Below, piece by piece: positions 49,119 to 61,065 of a stretch of 64,000 nt of DNA; position 1 is the first letter of the stretch; each line of letters begins with the position of its first letter. Position numbers and translations under genes: made by a program. Source of the DNA: Metopolophium dirhodum (lineage: Eukaryota; Arthropoda; Insecta; Hemiptera; Aphididae); NCBI RefSeq assembly GCF_019925205.1, contig NC_083563.1, positions 11,727,228-11,791,227 of the forward strand, in the 5' to 3' direction. The notes under the pieces were generated by a model that was not told the DNA's origin, ran no database searches, and saw only the letters and a list, made by a program, of their open reading frames with translations.

Positions 49119-49499
49119 AATTTAATAATTATTAAGTTAAGTCACTTAATATTTGCTTAGATCTAAGGACTAAGGTCTAACCATATTATATTATATTATG
49201 TTATAGATTATCACTTTATTTGGAAAGTCATAAATTACAAATTTATTACACCTAATTTTTACTTAGGTTTAAGGTCTAACCATGTTATATATTATATGTT
49301 ATAGATTATCACTTTAATTCGAAAGTCGTAAATTACAAGTTTATTACACACATTATTTATCTTTACTTATCTTTCTTTAATTTTAAAAGTGAATTTCTCT
49401 GGATAATAGTTTGGTTATTTTGGCAAACGCTCAGTCTGTGTCATCGGTCATCTGTGTCTGTGAAATCCTTAGTGTTTTTAAATCCAATAATTTTTTTTT

Positions 49500-51830
49500 A
49501 GTGAAAATGTATGAAATCTTTAAATTTAAAACAAAAGGTAATACTATAAATAAAATAGTGTACGTTGGATTCTCGTATACGATTCAACATGAAATGTAGC
49601 TTGAAGAAGAAATACAAGTGTCCTGCAGTATTATGTACACCGAAAGACATTTCTAAAGCAAAATTAGTAATATAACATAATCATGCTGGCAATCATACTA
49701 CATTGGAAGTAGAAAAATTTAAACACAAGATAAAAAATCGTGCTAAAATTTCTAGCAATAAACCTAGTCAAATTTTTGCTGAGGCGGTTAGTGATCTTCC
49801 GAATGAAGTTTTAATGAATATTCCAAACGAAAGTTCTGTTAAACGCGTTATACAAAAGCAACGTAGCAATTTAAATCCTTCTAAAACCCACTATCTTAGA
49901 AGATTTGAAAATTGAAGGTAAATATAGTAGATTAATTGTATAATATTAAAATATTGTAGATTTATGTGAGTGATTCCCAACCTTTTTTTACTCAACGCCC
50001 CTTTTAGATTTTCAAAAATCTCACACCTCCTCCCCCGGACAAATAAAAAAAAATTATTTTTATTATGTACTAAATTCTATAGTGAATGCTGGTATACGAC
50101 TATTATATATACCAAATTATTACACCGTATTCAAAACTAATCGAAGTTTATCGATATCAACAATTATGGATAAGATAAAAGCTTGTTTATTACCATTTGG
50201 CTGTTATTTAATGATGATATTGTAGTGTGTATACATTTTATGTATATACCTGCATAATTCTGTATATTACTTTTGGTACATTATTATTTTTGATTATACG
50301 CAGTTAGTTCCCTATATATTTTATTGCAACAAGTTATGAACAATAAAAATGAAAGCCACAGTAGAATCACTGTTGGGTATCACGTTGGGAATCACTGCTT
50401 TAAATAATAATCGTAAATTATTGAACAATTTATCACGTGCAAATGTGCAATACAAATTTAATTTAATTTGTAATCTAGGTGATTGGTCACTAAATGAAGG
50501 AAAACGGTTTTTGTTATCCGATAACTTGGATTTAAACCATGAACGAGTTATAATATTCGCTGTGATGAAGGACTTTGTATATTGACAGAAGCAAGCACTT
50601 GGTATTGTGATGGAAATTTTAACCTCAGTCCTGATTATTTTATGCAGTTATATGTAATACAAGTCCCTAAAAATGAATTTTTTATTAATTTTCTTATTGT
50701 TTATTAGAACGTAAGACGACTTCAATTTATGAAACTATGTTTAAAACCATTATTGAAAAATGTGAGCAACAAAATTTGTTCCCCGACCCCAGGATTTTAC
50801 ACGTAGATTTTAAAAAGGCAGTAATTACAGCGGCTACTATAATGTTTTTGGTTCAGAATTAGTTATACTTATTAGCAGACAGCAGTGCCATATTTATGCA
50901 AGGACAAATGGGACATTTGCACTGGGCCCACTCAAAATAGGGGCCTACCGACTTCAAACTTACAAAATTAATCTTTAGTGTACCTTTTTATCATACTTTG
51001 GAAAAATAAAATAGATTTGGATTTTACTTGGATGTTTTTGTGGGGTATGAAGTATAATGAGTTTTGCCTGAAAACGACTGTCTTAATCAACTTTGCTGAC
51101 AACAAAATCTAATTGCTGTTATTATCGTCGTATTTATTGTGTATCTATTTGTCATGTGTTTATTATTATACTTAAAATGTCAAAAAAAAAAATACTTAAG
51201 TGGTTCAATGAAGAGAAAATTAAAGGATAGACGATATGAAGAAACAAAAAAACTACATGGTAGTTTGGATAAATTTACGTTTAGAAGTATTTCATCTACT
51301 AACGCATAATCGAAATGTTGGTGAAAGCTGATTAGCTGAAATCAAATTTAACTTATAACATTAAACTTAAAAACATATACTTTGATATACAAATGTAATT
51401 ATCAATTATACTAATAAAAAAAAAAAATAAGTTTGGTTTTTAATTTGTATACTTACTTGAATAAATATTAAACGCATTAAGTGTGTAAATTGTACTTGTA
51501 TCTATATTAAATAATCAAATTTTTAACAATACAATTTTATTCTATGGTTCAACTACTTATATATACGCAACTAATTTAAATTAGTACATAATACAATATA
51601 CATACATTTTATTTTAGCATTGAAGAAAGTAGGGATGGACAATTTGGGGCCCAAAATTGAAAATTGTACTGGGCCCATAAATTGGTTAATCAGGCCCTGC
51701 TTATTAGAGGGTACTTTTACCATCTTTGTCAATTGTCAGAGTTACATACTTATTGCAATAACAGTATTTCACCTAATGTTAGAATAATCCAGGGGTTAGC
51801 GTTATTGTAGAATGCATAGAATAGATAAAA
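49500..51830 (+). pseudogene. FLYWCH-domain / MULE-type transposase remnant
   Basis: Translated pieces in several frames recall transposon proteins with an N-terminal FLYWCH zinc finger and a MULE transposase core. Around 49590-49700 a C...C...HNH pattern appears (KKKYKCPAVLCTP then HNHAGN). 49703-49915 continues as a Lys-rich linker. From about 50480 come EGKRFLLSDNLDLNHERV, CDEGLCILTEASTWYCDGNF and, near 50800, PRILHVDF, typical of the catalytic core. Stops, a frameshift near 50560, non-homologous DNA at 49920-50480 and a hAT-like insertion at 50876 break it, so it is certainly non-functional. The family call is by recognition only. Confidence 0.65.
50868..51707. mobile_element. hAT-like element with perfect 8-bp target duplication
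   Basis: Direct repeats 'cttattag' at 50868-50875 and 51700-51707 flank an 824-bp element that begins 'cagacagcagtgcc' and ends 'caggccctg'. 'Gggccc' words sit near both ends. Around 51178-51310 a frameshifted stretch resembles the basic start of hAT/ZMYM-type transposases (SMKRKLKDRRYEETKKLHGS). It is inserted in the MULE remnant. Confidence 0.78.
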
Positions 51831-52310
51831 GATACCTATCCTGGTTCTGTATCGCAATAACAATTATATAGTATTGGGTCGTAGAATCGTAGATCTTTAT
51901 TGGTTAAATACTTAACAAATAACTTTTAAGTATTCACAAATAACGCGAACCATTTATTTTAAAAGCATATTTTTTTCAAACAAGCATTACACTTCAGACA
52001 AATTGCATACCTATAGTCATTAAATAATTGCAACAAAAGAATTATAAAATTCGTATGTGGTAGTGTTTTGGTAAGGGGTCCGGTATATTATAGGTACGTA
52101 TTTTTAACAATCGTAAGAAGCCCGATTTTCGATATTTTTATTAATTATTTAAATAATAATTCGTTAAAAAGTTAAAAACCGTGTTAAGTTACAATATGAT
52201 GTTAGACAATAGGAATACGATATCAAAAATCAGATTCCTTACGATTGTTAAAAAAGTTCTCCTCTCAAATTTTTATTATAGGTATTTTTTATTGTAACAC
52301 GTTGTAATAA
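51831..52310. other. Non-coding DNA with a short inverted repeat
   Basis: 'aacaatcgtaagaagcccga' at 52107-52126 pairs with 'cagattccttacgattgtta' near 52231-52250, giving a foldback of about 145 bp. No gene is seen. Confidence 0.5.
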
Positions 52311-52315
52311 GCCGT

Positions 52316-53560
52316 GAATTTTCTACTTTTTCCTATGCGAAAGAATTAAATGCTATTTGTATGAATTTTTATTATAACCATTTTTGGAATTTGTATGCGA
52401 CCCCCTCCCGAGTAATAATCGTAATACCTATTTTCCCGTGTCCCCTGTGACCCCTGCCACCCCTCCTATTTGGAATTTTCTACTTTTTCCTATGCGAAAC
52501 AATTAAACGCCATTTGTATGAATTTGTATGACCATTTTCGGAAATTGAATGCAACCCCCTCCCGAGTTATAATCGAAAACCCAATTTTCCCGGTTCATTT
52601 AAAATGTAATTTAAGTGTAAAAGGTGCTTTCTGTATGTCTGTATTTATAATTATTCTTAATTAAAAAAATAAATTACCCAAATATTAAAAATTATAAAAA
52701 AACTACTATATTTCTATATGTACGTGGTGAATATAATAATATATACATTATACATATATATATTAAGATTTATATTTTAAAACATTATTATCATATAAAA
52801 CAATTAAAATATCAATAAACAACAATCAAAGAATTAGATACAAACAGGAACACGGAAATCAAAATCAATTTTGAGATTTCGATTTTGGTTATTAAAACCA
52901 GGTTTTCTATATCAACGGTTTTTCTAACCAGTTTTATTATAAGTCTTAGGTTTTGGGTAACCACTCATTAACAGGTGTCCGATATATATAAAAAAAGTAA
53001 AATTGTATTACATAATACTTTTTTAAAGGGGTTCATAGATATTCTTCCACTATTACGAGAGGGAAAGTCGCATACAAATTCCAGAAATGGTCATACAAAT
53101 TCATAAAAATAGCGTTTAATTGTTTCGCGTAAGAAAAAGTAGACAATTCCGAATAAGGGATGCGACGGACACGGGAAAATTGATTTTTCGATTATAACTC
53201 GGGAGTGGGTTGCATACAAATTCCAGTAATGGTCATACAAATTCATACAAATGGCGTTTAATTGTGTTTCGCATAGAAAAGTAGAAAATTCCAAAACGGT
53301 GAGAGGGGGTCACAGGGGACACAGGAAAATTGGTTTTTCGATTATAACTCGGGAGTGGGTTGCATACAAATTCCAGTAATGGTCATACAAATTCATACAA
53401 ATAGCGTTCAATTGTTTCGCGTAAGAAAAAGTAGAAAATTCCGAATAAGGGGTGCGGGGGTCACAGGGGACACGGGAAAATAGGTATTTCGATTATTACT
53501 CGGGAGGGAGTCGCATACGAATTCCGAAAATAGTCATAGAAATTACACTTAAGTAAACGT
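52316..53560. repeat. Foldback structure with tandem ~142-157-bp units in both arms
   Basis: Two plus-oriented units (from 52316 and 52473) contain 'gaattttctactttttccta', 'atttgtatgaattt' and a C-rich 'accccctcccgagt' block. After a 440-bp AT-rich spacer, at least three reverse-complement units follow (53045-53560; 'tgcatacaaattccagtaat' repeats at 53211 and 53361). Small reading frames here are unit artefacts shared on both strands. Confidence 0.75.
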
Positions 53561-54371
53561 GGTCTGTGGAGAAAATTATTATTGAATTAACCAATAGCGT
53601 TATACAGTTTATTATCCATTGTTAATTATTCAAATAATGAATTGTTATATATAAGATCGTTTATTTAAGTTCGATAAGTTGACCTGTAGACTGTTGAGTC
53701 CAGGAGAATAATAATGAATAAAAATTAACTATTTTATATTATGCTTACCTGCAACTACCTAAACACATAAATAATACATAAGTATATTATATAGTTTAAT
53801 GTTATTACTTTGTGTCTTACTAGTTACTATGTTAAGACTCATAATCTAAATATCACTGCCTAATAAATATACTAAGTACACAATATGGTTGGAAATTGAT
53901 GTCATTATATTATACATTTTACATTTTTTTATACTCAGTAGTCAGTTGTGAAATTGTATTTGTATCTAATAATATAATATTAAAAATTTAAATATTTTTA
54001 AATTCAGCGGCCATGGCCAGTGATTAAGTGATTTGTTGTTTATTCCGAGCTAAACTGATATGATATTTTTCATCCATGATAGTATAGGGATATAAATCGT
54101 TTTTATTTTACTGTCTGGTCATGTAACAACATCCATGTTTATTATATCTGTTATACTATCACAGAATAATTGATACTATCTATTTATACACTTGCGTCTA
54201 GCTGCAGTAATTTCTTGAACTATATTAAATCGTGGTTATCATCAATAAACATTATCGTTAATATTTATTAGATATTTGTATTAAGTCATTTTCTTTATTG
54301 CTTGTAATCTTGTCGTTTCGTTTAGCCTTCTAGAAAAAATTTCCTCGGACGTGAAAATAGCCACTGCGTAA
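53561..54371. other. AT-rich end of the composite insertion
   Basis: No gene or named element. It ends at the junction with SAR1 leader sequence just upstream of the GTATGT donor near 54385. Confidence 0.4.
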
Positions 54372-55779
54372 ACTATAATTTAAGGTATGTAAACCCTATT
54401 TATTATATTCAAAGGGAAACCAAGTTTTCTCATTATTTTATTGGTTATTTTACGAGTAGTTTTTAGTTTGGGTTGATCCAAACGTATTATTTAGCGTCTG
54501 CATTAAATTGGACGAATGAGTACCACATACATTTTATTAATATTACGTTTCAATTTAACTGTCTTTGTAATGAGTTATTGCGCAAAAGTCAATAATATTT
54601 TTTAATGACGTCATTACATTATTGGAACTTGCATTTTATAGTTCTTGCTCAAATAATGTTAAGAAGGTATCTAACGTTTCTCAAAAAAAAATTAAGTTAC
54701 TAAAACTAGGTAGGTACATCACATGAAATTAATTTAAAAGAAAAATTATAGACATCTCACAGGGACTATAACATAACAATATATATATTTAAAGAGTTAC
54801 TTTCTTTTCTCGGTGTACCCCACTACCTCTGGAGTTTTGTATTATTATTGGTATCAATTGTAAAATAACAGCAATCATAACCATGGTTTTTAAAATCTAA
54901 AATCTAAATTAAATATTTTTTTTAAGTGTTTTTAAAAAAAATTACCTTTAAGGTTTTCAAAATTCATTAAATAAATTTAAAAATTCCTTACCTTGTAAAT
55001 AATATGATATAGGCAATCATCATATTCACCTTACATTCAAATATCAAACCTACAGGTACCTACTCAATACTACACATTTTAACCATTGAAATAAACTATA
55101 AAAAATATATTTATTATATTATCGATGTCATAATTTATGATCTTGCAGAATTAAATCTAATATGGTTGATAAATTCAATAAATTTAAACATTGGTTGGTA
55201 CATTATTAATAAGTTTAGGGTTTTTTATATTAAAATTTTAATTTTTGAAACATAATATTATATTAATTAAAAGATATACCGATTATAAAACAATGAATAA
55301 ATATGTTAATACCTAGTTTCTGGTACCAATAAATTTAATAGTAAATAATTTTAATTTTAAATGCTTAATATAAGAATATTGTTGGCTCTGGTATATGTAC
55401 TATGTGCAATTTTAAAATCAATACAGAATAACATAATTACTTATTATGATTAACTTAAAATTTAAGTATTAGATTTTTAAAATATTGTAGTCTTAAAATA
55501 CTAAAAGTACTTAGGTAAACGTATATTATGTCTACGGAATAATCAGAAAAATGTCCAATTATAACTAAATATAATTCAAATACCTAATACAATACAATAA
55601 AATTAAGAAAACTAATTATATCAATAATTTAAAATGTCTAATATCTATACAGTAAACTTTATATAAAGCATATGATGGTAGTAATTTCATTTAAATTTAA
55701 TTTATGTTTTAAAAATTATTGTCATCAGAATTTTAGTACTAGTATTAGGTACCTAATAGGTTTTTATATTCTGAAATTA

Positions 55780-55905
55780 GTTTTTCTTATTATACAATGA
55801 TATTATATCGTTGAATTCGAATTTAACACCATCCATTAAAGACTACAGTGATCCAATTGTAACCTACTGTACAGCAGAGCGACACCACTGCCCAACTTTT
55901 TTTTT
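55780..55905 (+). repeat. Distal-end fragment of the unclassified repeat family
   Basis: Carries 'cttattatacaatgatatta' and 'cctactgtacagcagagcga' followed by a T run, as in the terminus of other copies. It marks the left edge of DNA present only in unit 2. Confidence 0.75.
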
Positions 55906-57745
55906 TTGAGCACCCCTATAATCTTCTAGATCCGCGCCTGGCGCATACTGCTCTTGAATATGCATGTCCAGTCATCATTTTACCAATTGAACTGGCTGCA
56001 TATATAGTGTTCCATAATTCTCTCAAACCACTACCAGCCATAGTGTAACCAATTGAACCCATAAATGAAATGAGAAGATGGAACCCGCCAAGTCTCACTA
56101 CTATTTGTGGATTTAATTTAGAGAATTCAACAATATTTCGTCCTTATATGTATAAGGGTTGGTCAAAAGTTACAAAACACGTTTTTTGGTTTAATTGTTT
56201 TCATTCTTAAGCTGCGAAAATCAAAACTGATTAAATACAATCGGGTAAGCTTGGTGGTAAGTTTACAAATGACAAAAAACTTATCTGTGTTTCTCGATAT
56301 TCCCGAGAGTCAGTTGTAGTTTCCATAAATCCATTCCAACCAGGACATTTTATAACACCAAGCCACTGTACACACATCCAGTGCAATTCGCTGGGAGACA
56401 CATTTCATATCATAAACAGTAGGCCTAATGTTATTAAAATCTTGTATTATTATTTTGTTATTCATATTACCCGTTTTTTCAAATGAAATAATTGGAATTG
56501 ATGCAATATTGCCCATAGTTTCTGCAGTCACAACTGTTTTTAATTTTTGTCTACGTTCATTCCACTGTATAGAATTTTTGGGCACTTCACATTGAATTCC
56601 ACCCATTGTATGAAAACTGCAAAGCATTATAACCATCAAGCGTGTTACTATTGAAATTGGCATTATCAAAAACAAATTGTGAAAATCTATTTCGGTTAAC
56701 TTTGGGTTGTGGGTATAGTAAAGATGATGTCTCAAAAACATAAACATCGGTATATGAAACACAAAATCCAAAGTTTGAAAAAATATCTATAGCACGCGTT
56801 TTGTACCAAAATGTCTGTGCAAATAAAGACCAGTAAAATCGGTGAAATGAACGAGCGAGGCCCACAACAATTTATTATGCCATGCACCAAAGCCACAAAT
56901 TTATTATCATATTTTTGAGATTTTGTTTTTTTATTTTTACCACAAACTTCAGATAAAAAAAAAATAAGCTCTTTGGTATGTCTTGTTTCACATTATCCAT
57001 AAATTGATTTGGTGGAGGGAATGAATCAGTCTCATAAACAAATAACCTTATATCCTCTCGTATTATAGTAGCAGCTGCTTTGACTATTCTTAACCGTTCT
57101 TCTTCTTCAATTGCTTTTTTTGAATCATACCACGCATTTGACAATACTTTTGAAATTCATTTTCAGATTCCAAACAATCACATAAATTGAAAAACACGTT
57201 TGCTAAATCTTCATCTTGTGGTCTCCCTCTTTTCTTATTTCCATCGACTGGATTTGTAGAGCAAAATTTACGTTCACACAATTTATGATACTTCCAACTC
57301 TTCAGATACCAAACACATCACACTATTCAACCATTTGAGCAACTCTTTACCCCATTCATCATTTCTTTTGTTCACTACGTCAATAATTGAGTGTCTAAAA
57401 TGAAGGGTAGATACTTGTATAATACTATCTTGACGTTCATTACTCAAATTTTTTTCTAACTTGAACATTCGTTGTCGCAGAATAAACAATTTTCTTTAAA
57501 TTTAAATATATAACTCGAACGTAGCTTACCTTTAACAGGTGATATATTACTCGTACCTTCTTTTTCATTAACACATTTCCTTATGGTGTCAGGTCTTGTG
57601 TAATTCTTTCGGCAATCCTTATGAACAAGTACATTTTCTAAATTCACTAATGACTTCGATTTATTATCGAATCGTGATTTACCTGAATAAATAAGATTTG
57701 CTATTCCCTTAGCCTTTACAGAAACACATTCACTTTCAACACTTA
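55906..57745 (-). pseudogene. Decayed gene of a repeated, transposon-associated type
   Basis: Reading the minus strand downward from about 57650, broken frames encode a zinc-finger-like start (VHKDCRKNYTRP ... CLFC), a charged helical middle (KKRGRPQDEDLANVFFNLCD), then FVFDNANFNSNTLDGYNA in one frame continuing as FHTMGGIQCEVPKNS in the next, and finally MRLGGFHLLISFMGSIGYTM ... ELWNTIYA ... GHAYSRA. At least five frameshifts or stops interrupt it. I recall similar proteins as high-copy uncharacterised genes in aphid and cnidarian genomes, which suggests mobile-element origin, but the transposon class is not known to me. It replaced about 1.1 kb of the SAR1 leader intron present in unit 1. 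Confidence 0.6.
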
Positions 57746-58084
57746 GTTAAGCATATTATGTTTGCCAATTTAAAATTAGTTATTTTAACATACCTTGTTT
57801 GAAGTACTTACCTATATCTGATTTTATACATTTGTATAGACACATTATACTTATTATTTTTATTTTGTTAAAAAGACATTATATATTTTATGTATTTAGT
57901 CTATAAAGTAACAGTTAATATTAAATGATTAGGAGTTCACATACTTATCTATTTTTAAAACTGCGTATTAATATAAGTTATAAGTTCTAACATAATATTA
58001 TTAATTACTCATCTTATCTTATAAAAAATATTTACATACCTAACATGATTATCTTTTTTATGTTACAGATAATTTCATTAGAAA

Positions 58085-60675
58085 ATGTTTCTTTGGGATT
58101 GGGTTACCGGCGTCCTGGGATATTTAGGTGAGTAATAATTCATTACCTATTATTCATTGTTTGTTATGTGATTATTGATTAGGTAATGAAAATGTATTAA
58201 TATTTTAAATTGACTCAAATACAGGTATTTCATTTATATCCATGTGTACCTATATGATTTCAATAGTTCATTCATTTATTATATAATATATATTATACAA
58301 TCAAATTTTGTTATTTTTCTATTATCACTGAATAATATGATTACAAAATAAATCGCATAAATTATCCACAAATTCGCTAAACTAGACCGGTTTAAAATTA
58401 TCCTACATTATCCCACACCAGAATAATGAACCATATAAACAATATCGTCCAATCAACCTGGTGCATTTTTTTTTCACACAAGTTTAATCTAGCGAATTTG
58501 TAGTATGTGTGTTCATATTATTTTTACATTAGAAGATTGAATCAATTATAATGTCATGATTTTATAGGGTTGTGGAAAAAATCAGGAAAGTTACTATTCC
58601 TTGGTTTAGATAATGCTGGAAAAACTACTCTATTACATATGTTGAAAGATGATCGTTTGGCACAGCACACTCCAACATTGCATCCAAGTATGAAACTGTT
58701 GTAAATAAATAATTTATAAGTTTAATATTTTTGTACTTTGGTAATTTAAAATTTGATTATTTATTTTATAGCATCTGAAGAATTATCTATTGGAAACATA
58801 AAATTCACAACATTTGATTTGGGTGGCCATTCTCAAGCAAGAAAAGTATGGAAAGATTATTTCCCTGCCGTAGATGCAATTGTATTTTTGGTAGATGCTT
58901 GTGACAAATCTAGAATTATGGAAAGTAAAAATGAATTAGATTCATTATTGCTTGATGAGTCTTTATCTAACTGCCCCGTACTCGTCCTTGGTAACAAAAT
59001 TGATAGACAAGGTGCATTGAATGAAACAGAATTAAGAACTTATTTTGCATTGAACCAAACAACTGGAAAAGTATGTAAAACATGATATTATATAATATGT
59101 ACAACAAACCCATTAACACGTTCACGACCCTGCGGTATATTGGAGTGGCTTACAGTATACCACTGAAAATATTATAATAATGAAAGAGTAGCAATACTAA
59201 CGGTATCTGATGGCCAATATTTGAACCAACTATTAAAATCAATACCTCAGAAATCACTTAAAATAAACAAGTCTATAAATCCCATTTGAAATACATATTG
59301 GACATGTCTCATATATTATTCGACAACGGTCTAAGCAAAGACTCACCCTTGTCACTTGAACTAATGAAGGCGTGAACGTGTTAATATTTTGTAACCTTTT
59401 ATTATTGTATTTATGGATATGAATTATTTTCAAAAACCTAACTATCAGTAATTGTATCATGTTATTTGTATATAAGAATATGTTTAATGTGTAAATGATT
59501 TATAAGCTAAACCACTTTTATTTACTTCTCAAAATCTATATTTTGGAACCTATATAATTTTAATCACCCTCGACCCTTGTAAATTATAAAGAACCGTAGA
59601 TATAAACTTATCACTAACAATTAAGAGGATGTCAGCGCACTATTTGTTTTCTCTCTGGCCCACGCGTAACATAGACAAAATGCATTTACGTAGAATCGTT
59701 TTTTATGTTTTTAAGTAATCTTAGAGTAATATCACCCATTACAAAAAAGATAGAGAATAATATTTTTGAGGGAATAACATATTGATTTCTCTAAATATTG
59801 TTTCAAAACAATTTAAACATCATTTAAATTTAAAACATATTTTTGTTTACTTTGAAAGTCGAATTCAAAGTCAAATAACAATAAAATATAAAATTGTTAT
59901 GTCATTCCCTCTAAAATAATATTCTCTATCTTTGTGATGAGTGATTTTACTCTAAGATTACTTAAAAACATAGAAAAAACGATTCTGCGCAAATGTGATT
60001 TGTCCATGTTGCGCATGGGTTAAAGAGAGAAAACAAATAGTGCGCTGACATCCTCTTAATAGTATGTCAATGCATAATTCATTTTCTCTGTCCGTCCCAC
60101 GCACAATATAGCAAATTGTCTAAGAGAATTCAACTAATAGATATTTAATAAAAATTACATAATATATAATTATTAACTCAGAAATATGATTTTTTTTTTT
60201 TTGTATACTCATAAAATAGTGTTTTTGTACTCCTAAATACACAATGACATGAAAAGTTATAATTTAGATGTAATATAAAAAACTAAATGATTTAAAAGTT
60301 TTGCCGGTACATTATTTAGGAAGCTAGAAAATTAACTTGTATAAGTAGTAGAATAATATAGTAAAAGACGTTTCACTCAATATCTAAAATTAAATCTATT
60401 TTAGGTTGTTTATTTATTATGAAATAATTAATGTAGTACTATATGCAAAGGCTATATATTAATAGCAGGTTGTGTTACTTTACTGATCACGGTTTAATAC
60501 TATTTAGTATAAAAATTGTTTAATTTCATATTAACTAATATTGATTATTTAATTTTAGGCGAGAGTACCCAGAACAGATCTTCCAGGTCGTCCTTTAGAA
60601 GTATTCATGTGTTCTGTATTGAAACGTCAAGGTTATGGAGAAGGGTTCAGATGGCTGGCGCAATATATTGATTAA
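58085..60675 (+). CDS. Sar1: SAR1 small GTPase, copy 2
   Basis: Exons 58085-58127, 58568-58687, 58772-59070 and 60559-60675 give 192 codons plus TAA. All GTPase motifs listed for copy 1 are present (P-loop 27-35, DLGGH 70-74, NKID 129-132, C-terminal GYGEGFRWLAQYID). Only four coding substitutions separate the copies: Val61Ile, His178Gln and two silent changes in exon 4. The 'tgttacag' leader acceptor before the ATG and the GTATGT donor near 54385 are retained, but the sequence upstream of that donor has been replaced by the 5.9-kb insertion, so the promoter is either displaced or new. Coding conservation with more diverged introns argues that the protein is still under selection. Confidence 0.93.
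59625..60055. mobile_element. TTAA-flanked palindromic MITE in intron 3 of SAR1 copy 2
   Basis: TTAA at 59621-59624 and 60056-60059 flank the perfect ends 'gaggatgtcagcgcactatt' and 'aatagtgcgctgacatcctc'. The interior is also symmetrical ('aagtaatcttagagtaa' with 'ttactctaagattactt'), so the 431 bp can fold as one hairpin. Confidence 0.85.
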
Positions 60676-61065
60676 TGTTTATAATATATATACATATATA
60701 TATTTTTATATATTAAAAAAATATATATTTTAATTTTAAATTCATTATTTTTTTACTGTTCTCTCTACCAGAGTAATGTATACAATTTAATGTAATATGG
60801 CTAAACTTCCAATCGAATAATTTTGTATAAATACAATTTCAGTTATTATGTTGATGATTTTACTGAAGTAACACTTTTTGTCTTGTACCACATATTATTT
60901 TTTATTTAGGTGTGCAGTAATGAAAAAAATAAAAGTTAGTTGTATTTATTTGCTTTTTTGTTATTATTTTTTATTATATAGACAAAATAAAGAAATATTT
61001 GTTTTTGTGACTAGAAAACATTTTATGTGTAAAAAAATTGACAGTTGAGTAATAAAAATTATATT

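Larger units (their letters stand above)
48486..54371. mobile_element. 5.9-kb composite insertion splitting the SAR1 copy 2 leader
   Basis: Comparison with unit 1 shows continuous leader sequence ('acatttaactacaatttaag') split in unit 2 between 48485 and 54371. A short 'aactata' repeat is present at both junctions and could be a target duplication. The inserted DNA includes a minisatellite-like 'agtccg' array, a FLYWCH/MULE remnant, a nested hAT-like element, a short inverted repeat (52108-52250) and a foldback with tandem units. No convincing terminal inverted repeats were found for the whole block, so it may be several insertions. Confidence 0.65.

Noticed and set aside
52316..53560. CRISPR-like array of spaced repeats
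   Set aside because: Units are about 150 bp, imperfect and inverted between blocks, in a eukaryotic genome; they fit a foldback element.
40345..59460. Minus-strand 68-codon frames at 40345-40551 and 59254-59460
   Set aside because: Both lie in SAR1 intron 3 and look alike only because the whole unit is duplicated; no codon-level conservation signal is evident.
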